Of a stretch of DNA of 64,000 nt, positions 11,866-18,830 are shown piece after piece (the stretch's first letter is position 1; every line of letters begins with the position of its first letter). Source of the stretch: Candidatus Aphodenecus pullistercoris (GTDB lineage Bacteria > Spirochaetota > Spirochaetia > Sphaerochaetales > Sphaerochaetaceae); NCBI GenBank assembly GCA_017694495.1, contig JADIMU010000030.1:1-64000 (forward strand), given 5' to 3'. A program made the translations under genes and the position numbers. Under the pieces are notes generated by a model. That model did not search any database. It had not been told where the DNA came from and saw nothing but the letters and a program-made list of their open reading frames with translations.

Positions 11866-13098
11866 ATGATACATGTCATTGAGGAGGCGCAGCGCTGCCT
11901 CCAGTGCCGCAAACCACTGTGCATGACCGGCTGCCCGATCTCGACCGGGATTCCGCAGATGATCAGGCTGCTGAAGGAGAACCGCGTCCACGAGGCGGGC
12001 AAGATGCTCTTCGAGAACAATCCCCTGTCCGTCGTGTGCTCACTCGTGTGCGACCACCAGAAGCAGTGCGAGGGACATTGCGTGCTTGGCCGCAAGGGCC
12101 AGAGCGTCCACATCTCGTCGATCGAGAACTACATCAGCGAGACCTGTCTGGACACCGTCGAGATCGACAAGGAGCCGGACAACGGCGACATGATAGCAGT
12201 CATCGGAGCCGGACCTGCCGGCATCACGATAGCCATTGAGATGAGGAAGCGTGGCTACGACGTCACGATCTTCGACTCCCGCGACAAGATAGGCGGAGTC
12301 ATGCGCTACGGCATTCCCGAGTTCCGCCTGCCCAAGAGCCTGCTCGACCGCTACAAGAGCCGCCTCAGGGCGCTGGGGATCCAGATCAGGCCCAACACGA
12401 CGATCGGGGGCGCTCTCGTCATCGACGACCTGCTGCGCGACGGCTACAAGGCCATCTTCATCGGAACCGGCGTCTGGCGGCCCAAGAAGCTCTCCGTGCC
12501 AGGTGAGACGCTTGGAAACGTCCACTTCGCCATCGACTTCCTCGTAAACCCGCAGGCCTACGATGTGGGACGCCGCGTCGCCATCATCGGGGCGGGCAAC
12601 ACGGCAATGGACGTCGCGAGGACGATCCTCCGCTTCCCGGGCCAGCATGAGGTCACGATCTATGCCCGACGCAGCGCGAGCGACGCGAGCTATGACGAGC
12701 TGGAGTACGCCCGCCTTGAGGGCGCGCAGTTCGAGTACTGCGTCCGCCCCCTCAGGATAGAGAAGGACGGACCCGTCTTCGTGCGCACCATCGTCGACGA
12801 GGAGGGGCAGATCATCGGTGAGGAGGAGGGTGAGCTGAAGCGTGAGGCTGACACGACCTTCATCGCCATCTCGCAAGGCCCCAAGAGCAAGCTCGTCGAC
12901 ACGACGGAAGGCCTCAAGCCCAGCCGCAACGGCCTCCTGCTCACGGACGAGAAGGGCGAGACGACCCATCCTGGCATCTTCGCCGCTGGAGACGTCGTCC
13001 TGGGCGCAAGGACAGTCGTCGAAGCCGTCAACTACGCCAAGAAGGTCGCATGCAGCATGGATGAGTACGTCAGGGGGCTCAGAGGGGAGAAGGCCTAG
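11866..13098 (+). CDS. NAD(P)H-dependent glutamate synthase small-subunit-like oxidoreductase
   Basis: The 410-aa protein has the GltD layout. An N-terminal Fe-S region has ARxCLQCRKPLCMTGCPIS-like cysteines (RCLQCRKPLCMTGCP) and a second set in CSLVCDHQKQCEGHC. Then comes an FAD Rossmann site VIGAGPAGITIAIEMRKRG and a NAD(P) site IIGAGNTAMDVARTI, ending in the FAD-contact motif GIFAAGDVVLGARTVVEAV. GltD-type proteins pass electrons from NAD(P)H to a partner; stand-alone forms serve varied redox roles. I chose the ATG at 11866, which has GAGGAG 9 nt upstream, over an upstream in-frame GTG. No large gltB subunit is nearby, so the partner is unknown; the divergent molybdoenzyme trio is the obvious neighbour. 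Confidence 0.85.
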   Translation: MIHVIEEAQRCLQCRKPLCMTGCPISTGIPQMIRLLKENRVHEAGKMLFENNPLSVVCSLVCDHQKQCEGHCVLGRKGQSVHISSIENYISETCLDTVEIDKEPDNGDMIAVIGAGPAGITIAIEMRKRGYDVTIFDSRDKIGGVMRYGIPEFRLPKSLLDRYKSRLRALGIQIRPNTTIGGALVIDDLLRDGYKAIFIGTGVWRPKKLSVPGETLGNVHFAIDFLVNPQAYDVGRRVAIIGAGNTAMDVARTILRFPGQHEVTIYARRSASDASYDELEYARLEGAQFEYCVRPLRIEKDGPVFVRTIVDEEGQIIGEEEGELKREADTTFIAISQGPKSKLVDTTEGLKPSRNGLLLTDEKGETTHPGIFAAGDVVLGARTVVEAVNYAKKVACSMDEYVRGLRGEKA

Positions 13099-13125
13099 GC
13101 CGAGCAGGGTACAAGGTCATAATGT

Positions 13126-13155
13126 CCCCTGTCCTTGTTTCGGGCAGGGGATTTT
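13126..13155 (+). terminator. Rho-independent terminator after the GltD-like gene
   Basis: A 9-bp stem CCCCTGTCC / GGGCAGGGG (one wobble) with a 7-nt loop is followed by ATTTTC. Confidence 0.8.
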
Positions 13156-13420
13156 CATATCCGCATGTGCCATCACACCAGTCATGAACTTTAGGAGCCG
13201 GAATTCGCAATAATCCAACCTAAATCCAGGAAGCGCAATATCCTGCTTCAAATGATCGCAGCCTTGGGCTTGTACTACTGAATCTGCTTTGACAAATCTT
13301 CTGGTCCCTCCAGACAGTTTCCCAGCAGGAGCCCATGATGGCGGAGTCTCCGTCCGCCGTGTGGCCGAAGACATGATGGTCCCGGGTATCGTCATCATGC
13401 GCATGTGCTATCATTCAAGC
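13156..13420. other. Intergenic stretch before the WYL regulator
   Basis: About 265 bp of lower-GC sequence open the accessory island. Reading frames on both strands lack family-like sequence and ribosome sites, so I call no gene. The only regulatory signal is at its end: an extended -10 TGCTATCAT whose last base is 6 nt before the ATG at 13421. Confidence 0.4.
13406..13414 (+). promoter_or_regulatory. Extended -10 promoter element, probable leaderless start
   Basis: TGCTATCAT fits the TGn-extended -10 form and lies 6 nt before the WYL start codon, which has no Shine-Dalgarno sequence. No good -35 is visible. Confidence 0.45.
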
Positions 13421-14401
13421 ATGTCTGATGATGGAAAGATCTTCCTCTCCCGCCTGGTCAAAGTGTCGCGCCTGCTTGCCCGCGACGAGGGGGCGACGCT
13501 CTATGAGATCATGGAGAATGTCGGATACAGGACGCGCAAGGGCGCGCAGGATGCCATAGACCGTCTCGAGGACTTCGGCATCCCCGTCGTGGAGGATGGA
13601 GCCCGACGTGGCAGGAGGAAAATCTACAGACTCCTTGATCCGGATAGCCTTCTCGTCTTCGGACGCAGGATGCTTGACGTGCTCCTCGACGAGGAGGAGT
13701 CACTGCTCTTGGGCTTCTGCCTGGAGAGCCTGTCCCGCTCGTCGGCCGTCGTGGACGTCTGCGGCGACCACTTCCTGTCGAAGCTTTCCGGCATGATGGG
13801 TGCCGATGTCGAGCCGAAGCTGATGGAGAGCGGGAACTGGTTCCGCTCCACTGAAGGATCGCACAGGTATCTGGTGACCTTCCTCAAGGCCTGTGCCAGG
13901 CACCTTCCTGTCCAGATCGACTACGTGAACGCCGAAGGAGATGAAAAGAGGCACAAGGTCTATCCTCTCAAGTGCTATGTCTTCGAGGGCGGAGTCTACA
14001 TCCAGACTTTGAATTGGCGTGGACAGGTGATGACCCTCTCCCTTTACAGGGTCAAATCAGCCGAGCTGTGCGGTCCGGAAGAATATCCACAGCCGCTCGA
14101 CGACCCTGTCTCATTGCTGGACGACCCCTTCGCCATCGTGCCGGAAGAGGAGGAGCTGGACTGCCTTCTCAGACTGGATGGAAGGCAGGCTTCCTACGAG
14201 ATGGCCAAGGCCTGGCCAGCCTCCGTCAGCTTCGAGAACGAAGATGGCGGTACTGTCCTGATGCGCCTGAGGACGCGTGGACGCTATTGGCTCACCCGCT
14301 GGATCCTGAGCCTCGGGGCAAGCGCACAGGTCCTGGAACCTGACGACCTGAGGTCCGAAGTCGCCCAGGCCATCGAAAACATGGGGAATCTGTACCGCTG
14401 A
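13421..14401 (+). CDS. WYL-domain transcriptional regulator (BrxR/CapW-like layout)
   Basis: The 326-aa protein has an N-terminal winged helix (residues about 1-75, LARDEGATLYEIMENVGYRT and AIDRLEDFGIPVVEDG), a central WYL domain (about 155-220, VQIDYVNAEGDEKRHKVYPL then YVFEGGVYIQTLNWRGQ) and a C-terminal WCX-like part (about 265-326). The name-giving W-Y-L triplet reads VYI here. WYL regulators of this layout, such as BrxR and CapW, often repress defence islands and sense nucleic acids or phage signals. It opens the island whose other genes are a small repeat protein, an ankyrin-like protein and two DUF262 proteins, so control of those genes is the natural inference. Upstream in-frame starts lack support. 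Confidence 0.82.
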   Translation: MSDDGKIFLSRLVKVSRLLARDEGATLYEIMENVGYRTRKGAQDAIDRLEDFGIPVVEDGARRGRRKIYRLLDPDSLLVFGRRMLDVLLDEEESLLLGFCLESLSRSSAVVDVCGDHFLSKLSGMMGADVEPKLMESGNWFRSTEGSHRYLVTFLKACARHLPVQIDYVNAEGDEKRHKVYPLKCYVFEGGVYIQTLNWRGQVMTLSLYRVKSAELCGPEEYPQPLDDPVSLLDDPFAIVPEEEELDCLLRLDGRQASYEMAKAWPASVSFENEDGGTVLMRLRTRGRYWLTRWILSLGASAQVLEPDDLRSEVAQAIENMGNLYR

Positions 14402-14500
14402 TGACACATCAGACTTGCGGAGAAAAGTGGTTTTTCATCAATTCTGTATCCTGTGAGTATACACATCATGTCCGACCATGAGCTCAAAAGGAGATGAGAC

Positions 14501-14737
14501 ATGGCGACAATGCTCAATTTCAAGGGTCGACTGATAAGGATCAATCCGACGAATGCGAAACAGCTCCAGTACTCGACGAACAATGGTCTGTCCTGGCATG
14601 TGAAGTCGAGCACCTCTTCAAGCATGGGCGGCTTCATCGAGCTGATGGACGGAGGTGGCGAACTCATCGCCCGTTGTGAGAAAGGCTTGTACTACTCGAC
14701 GAACGAGGGTCTGTCCTTCCATTTCAGATCCAGATGA
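14501..14737 (+). CDS. Small two-repeat protein of unknown function
   Basis: This 78-aa protein has a strong AAAAGGAG ribosome site. It contains two similar segments, LQYSTNNGLSWHVKS (about residues 22-36) and LYYSTNEGLSFHFRSR (about 63-78), separated by MGGFIELMDGGGELIARCEKG. The YSTN-G-S-[WF]H pattern resembles small BNR-like or beta-hairpin repeats seen in short uncharacterised proteins of gut bacteria; I know no function. Its stop overlaps the start of the next gene as ATGA, so the two are translationally coupled. It could be a chaperone, inhibitor or antitoxin-like partner of the ankyrin-like protein, but that rests only on position. Confidence 0.7.
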   Translation: MATMLNFKGRLIRINPTNAKQLQYSTNNGLSWHVKSSTSSSMGGFIELMDGGGELIARCEKGLYYSTNEGLSFHFRSR

Positions 14738-16608
14738 GGGCTGTCTTCAAACGCAGCGGTCTTGGCTATGACAGGGCCGCATTCTTCATGTCAGGGCCAC
14801 GGCTCGATGTCTGCTTCGAAGGCTGGACCCGGGAGCGGTATGCCATCCATTGTAAGGCGGAGGGCGACCTGGATGGCGAAGTGTGCCTGTGTGGCGACTC
14901 CTGGCAAGCCGCCCTCATCCTCCATGCCTGGAACATCGAAGATGACGACTTCGTTTTCGTGACTGGCAGGAAGGATGTACCGGATCTGGACTGGGTCTCA
15001 CATGCTGAAGCGGGTCGGAACCTGGACCGTTTCACTGTCGCACTCGACTGGAGAAGCCTCGATGGCAGGGCCTTCCTTGAACACAGACGGGGAGGTCGAA
15101 CCATCATCATCGACTCTCTGGAGGACAGATGTGCGTGGGAGGGCATGAGGACCTTACTGCTGTCAGACTGCCATGTCGAAGAGGGACGAAGCATCCATGA
15201 AGTGTATTCGTCGCTTGGCGATGTGGAGTTCGATGCGGCTGAAGTGGAGGCGGTCGCAGACTGCCTCTTCGACGAGGATACGGACCTTGAGACCTTGAAG
15301 AAGGTGCTGGCCCTGTCGTCAGACTTCACTGTCACGATTGGAAAGGAAAGGTACTCGGCCCTTGCCCTTGCATGCGTGAGGGAGATGTCCGACGAGTGCA
15401 TATCCTACCTTGTCCACAAGGGACTGAGGTTCTCCGTCGTCCAGAATCTCCGTCTCTTCGTCTACGAGCCGGCTCTGGAGCGTGTGGTCCAGGACCTCTT
15501 TGACAGTCCTCAGCTGGCAAGAGTCCTTTCCGCAGTCCTTTCCTCAGGCTACAGGACGAGTGTGGAGGATCTCTTCTCACTGATGGATTCCTTCATCGAC
15601 TGGTCGGTCCACTTCGATCATCTTGTTCCAATAGGCTCCAGTGACGAAGTGCTTGATGAGGTGCGCTGCCGCCAGTTCGACACGCTTCTTCCATTCCTGC
15701 CGGAGGATGTCTTCTCCTTCCGCGACTGCTGTGGCGACACATTGCTTTCCCTTGCCAGTGGTCATCTTGGCCGCCATCGGGTGCTTGAGGGCCTCTTCCG
15801 GAAGATCCTCGACAAGAGTCCTGACGTGAATTTCATCAACGAGGATGGCCACACGGCCCTCGACTGCGCTTCTGATGGGGCCTTCATCGCCGCCTTGCTC
15901 GAAAGGGGTGCGATCCATGGTCCCGGTCCTGATGAGAGGAAGAGCAGCAGTCCGGCTGGATCGCGGCTTGGCGATTGTGACAGGAAGCTCTTCAGCCTGA
16001 TTGATGACTGTGGATGGAATATGCACGAGGAGTGCTTCTGCGAGCTTGCCGATTTCCTCGACCGGAATGGAGACCGTCTGGACAGGAATGCGGTCAGTGA
16101 GGATGGGACCACGGTCTTCATGAGTCTTATGTGGGGAGATTTCTACAGGCCGGAGCTCTATGATGTTTTCCTCACACTGGGCTATGACGTGAACAGTATC
16201 GACGCGGACGGGGAGAATGCCTTCTTCAGTGCGGTCAGGTGTCCCGACTGCCACCTGGACCATGTAGGATGGCTTCTCGACCATGGTGCCGACTGGAGGC
16301 TCGTGAACGCCTGGGGCGAGACCATCTTCCACCAGGCTGCCAGGCTGTTCCATTGCAAGGAAGAGACCTGGCATCGTTTCGACTTCATCCGCGACAAGGA
16401 CATCTTCCTTGCCCGTGATTGTAAAGGACACAGTCCCCTCCACATCGCTTTCGAGTACATGAACATGCCTGCGATAAGCTACCTGATGGAGAATGGCTGT
16501 GTCGCGGAAGATGAGCTCGAATGGATCAGGGAGCAGGCGAGGAAGATACGTGGCCGGGCGCTGAAGGAGACCCTGATATGCCTCTTCCACAGCTATGGTG
16601 GGCTGTAG
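14734..16608 (+). CDS. Large ankyrin-repeat-like protein of unknown function
   Basis: The 624-aa protein has an N-terminal segment (about 1-150) with no family I recognise and a C-terminal half with ankyrin-like helical pairs: NEDGHTALDCASDGAFIAALLERGA (about 368-392), DADGENAFFSAVR with VGWLLDHGADWRLVNAWGET (about 490-530) and CKGHSPLHIAFEYMNMPAISYLMENG (about 565-590). Ankyrin arrays mediate protein binding. No signal peptide or membrane segment is seen, so it is cytoplasmic. The start ATG overlaps the previous stop and has no Shine-Dalgarno, consistent with coupling. Base composition is poorer in GC than the housekeeping neighbours. In the context of DUF262 genes it may act as a sensor or scaffold; this is inference. 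Confidence 0.7.
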   Translation: MRAVFKRSGLGYDRAAFFMSGPRLDVCFEGWTRERYAIHCKAEGDLDGEVCLCGDSWQAALILHAWNIEDDDFVFVTGRKDVPDLDWVSHAEAGRNLDRFTVALDWRSLDGRAFLEHRRGGRTIIIDSLEDRCAWEGMRTLLLSDCHVEEGRSIHEVYSSLGDVEFDAAEVEAVADCLFDEDTDLETLKKVLALSSDFTVTIGKERYSALALACVREMSDECISYLVHKGLRFSVVQNLRLFVYEPALERVVQDLFDSPQLARVLSAVLSSGYRTSVEDLFSLMDSFIDWSVHFDHLVPIGSSDEVLDEVRCRQFDTLLPFLPEDVFSFRDCCGDTLLSLASGHLGRHRVLEGLFRKILDKSPDVNFINEDGHTALDCASDGAFIAALLERGAIHGPGPDERKSSSPAGSRLGDCDRKLFSLIDDCGWNMHEECFCELADFLDRNGDRLDRNAVSEDGTTVFMSLMWGDFYRPELYDVFLTLGYDVNSIDADGENAFFSAVRCPDCHLDHVGWLLDHGADWRLVNAWGETIFHQAARLFHCKEETWHRFDFIRDKDIFLARDCKGHSPLHIAFEYMNMPAISYLMENGCVAEDELEWIREQARKIRGRALKETLICLFHSYGGL

Positions 16609-16762
16609 TGCGCTGGGGGGATCAATGGGGGGTTTCTGTGGCGTGCCACATCAGGTATTGCCAGCAGGATACTTGTCATGTGAGGACGGATAATATGTTG
16701 ACTTCTGGCGTGTCGGGTGTGATGCTTTGACTTGTGCATCAGGTTTGATTGATGGGGGAACG
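16609..16762 (+). promoter_or_regulatory. Promoter region of the DUF262 pair
   Basis: A candidate promoter TTGACT (16698-16703), 17-bp spacer, GATGCT (16721-16726) precedes the first DUF262 gene, with a leader of roughly 30 nt. The -35 is good and the -10 weak. No terminator is visible after the ankyrin-like gene, so read-through is also possible. Confidence 0.4.
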
Positions 16763-18826
16763 ATGTCTTGTTCAAATGATACGAAATCGGTGAAGGAGCT
16801 TGGAGGGTATCGCTTTCTGATACCTTCCTATCAGCGTGGTTATCGATGGGATTCGGGAAAAGAAGGTGACCAGGTCGACAGATTGCTTGATGACATCACT
16901 TCTTATTTGGGCCACAACGGCTTCTCGACCCAGACTTATTATTGTCTTCAACCGCTGGTCGTCAGAAAAAACTCCGGTGATGATTCTTGGGAAGTCATCG
17001 ACGGCCAACAACGGTTGACCACCATCTTCCTCATCCTCAAGTATCTGGAAAAGCACTTCCCCTACGAGAATCTTCCGCTCTTTGAAATCGAGTACACGAC
17101 AAGAGCAGAGTGCAAAGCGTTCCTCAACGGCATCGATGAACTATGCGATGACCCATCGGCGAATGGAAACATCGACTTCAATTGCATCGCCAAAGCCTAT
17201 AGGACTATTCGTGGATTCTTCGATGGCAAGGAGAATGCGAAGCGCTTCTGCGAGCTGTTCACTTCCAGCTTGAGAGGAGATGTCCGTTTCATCTGGTACA
17301 ACGTCACAAGTGAGTGTGACCAGCAGCCTGGCTATGAGAAGAGTCTGTTCTCTCGCCTGAATGAGGGAAAGATTCCTCTCACGAAATCGGAGCTCGTGAA
17401 GGCCCTGCTCCTAAATAACATCGAGGGCCAGCTCCGCTTACAGATTGAAACTGACGCAAGGCCCACAAGCGCACCAGGGTTGGATGCAGATGATGTGTCC
17501 CAGCGGGTTCTTGTGGATGTCGCTGACTGCCTTGATTCGATGAGCGGGAGCATCAGATTGTTGATTGCGGCAAAAATGGGGCAACTTCCTTCAGCAGTCG
17601 GAAGCCGAGAGATGGGACAGCTTGCCCAGCTGTTGCGTCAGCGGATTGCCGAGCAGTGGGACAGAATGGAGCTCCGCTTGTCGGACCAGGAGTTCTGGTC
17701 ATTCCTCTATGGACAGAGGGAAGACGGCAAGTATCCTGCAAGAATGGACTTCATGCTGTCTCTTCTTGTTCCGGAGAAAGAAGATGTATTTGTCTACTAT
17801 GAAAGGCGGATCAGCAGTCAGGATGCCACAGGTGTCCATACTCCGGAAGATATTGCTGTCTTGAAGGCATGGAAGGAGGTTACAAGTCTTTTCCAAAGGT
17901 TGGACGACTGGTTCAAGGATCGGGAAATCTTCCATCTTGCTGGTTTCCTGCGTCACATGGGCGTTTCTATCAGGCAGCTGATGGACTTCTATGAGAAAGA
18001 GGCTACAGGGATTTCAGACTTCAAGAAGCGACTGCGGTTGAATGCCATCTACATGGCAATCCCCGGTAATGGTCAATCAGCTCTGAAGACAAGTTTTGAT
18101 GATGAGGATCCTCGGGATTCAAGTTGGCTTGATGATGTTGTGTACAATGACGGAAAATCGGATGTGAAGAACATTCTGTTGCTGCTCAACATTCTCAGCA
18201 TCCTCCACAACAAGGAGTCTTCACAGCGGTTCTCGTTCCACCACTTTCTGAGTGAAGATTATGACATTGAGCACATCAAGCCTCAAACTCCCAAAGACTT
18301 TAAAACCAGGAAGCAAAAGGAAGAATTCTGCAAGCAGGTCATCGATTGCCTATTTTCCGGTTATGACGATACGAAGAGGGGTGAAATCATCAAGAAGATC
18401 ACCAGTGTGCAAAGGATCCATCGTAAAAGCATTGGAATTCCCGACTGGGGCTTCGCGGACACAGGTTCAATCATCAATGTGGTCAAGAAGATTACCGCTT
18501 TCCTTGATGATGAGAGTATGCCAGATCCTGGGTTTGAAAATGAGGAACTTGCCATGCTTGGTGCCGATTCTCAGGGGGGAGGAGATGGTCTTGGCAATCT
18601 AGTCCTGCTTGACAGTTCATCCAACAGGAAGTACGGGAATGCAATTTTCCTTGTGAAACGCAAAACTGTGATGGACCGTGAGCATGAAGGAAGATACATT
18701 CTTCCATGCACAAGAGATGTCTTCGGAAAAATGTACACTACAACATTCTCAAATCCTTTCAAATGGACTAAGGCGGATGGGGAATGTTACCTCGAAAGCA
18801 TGAAGAAACTGATTGAGGAGGCTTGA
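16763..18826 (+). CDS. DUF262 + DUF1524 (HNH) protein, GmrSD-like
   Basis: The 687-aa protein has an N-terminal DUF262 domain: IPSYQRGYRW (about 21-30), VIDGQQRLTT (about 77-86), the nucleotide-linked DGQQR motif, and SRLNEGKIPLTKSELVKALLL (about 195-215). Near residues 495-510 it has the HNH-type signature DYDIEHIKPQTPKDF, the H-x-x-P form of DUF1524, followed by a helical C-terminus with NLVLLDSSSNRKYGN, as in DUF1524 proteins. GmrSD, BrxU and SspE share this architecture and cut foreign or modified DNA using DGQQR-dependent nucleotide hydrolysis. I start at ATG 16763 after GGGGG; an upstream TTG is possible. The gene is followed after 4 nt by a second DUF262 gene. Confidence 0.86.
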   Translation: MSCSNDTKSVKELGGYRFLIPSYQRGYRWDSGKEGDQVDRLLDDITSYLGHNGFSTQTYYCLQPLVVRKNSGDDSWEVIDGQQRLTTIFLILKYLEKHFPYENLPLFEIEYTTRAECKAFLNGIDELCDDPSANGNIDFNCIAKAYRTIRGFFDGKENAKRFCELFTSSLRGDVRFIWYNVTSECDQQPGYEKSLFSRLNEGKIPLTKSELVKALLLNNIEGQLRLQIETDARPTSAPGLDADDVSQRVLVDVADCLDSMSGSIRLLIAAKMGQLPSAVGSREMGQLAQLLRQRIAEQWDRMELRLSDQEFWSFLYGQREDGKYPARMDFMLSLLVPEKEDVFVYYERRISSQDATGVHTPEDIAVLKAWKEVTSLFQRLDDWFKDREIFHLAGFLRHMGVSIRQLMDFYEKEATGISDFKKRLRLNAIYMAIPGNGQSALKTSFDDEDPRDSSWLDDVVYNDGKSDVKNILLLLNILSILHNKESSQRFSFHHFLSEDYDIEHIKPQTPKDFKTRKQKEEFCKQVIDCLFSGYDDTKRGEIIKKITSVQRIHRKSIGIPDWGFADTGSIINVVKKITAFLDDESMPDPGFENEELAMLGADSQGGGDGLGNLVLLDSSSNRKYGNAIFLVKRKTVMDREHEGRYILPCTRDVFGKMYTTTFSNPFKWTKADGECYLESMKKLIEEA

Positions 18827-18830
18827 GAGG

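Noticed and set aside
13117-13404. 95-codon minus-strand frame before the WYL gene
   Set aside because: No ribosome site or known domain; it covers a terminator and the WYL promoter.
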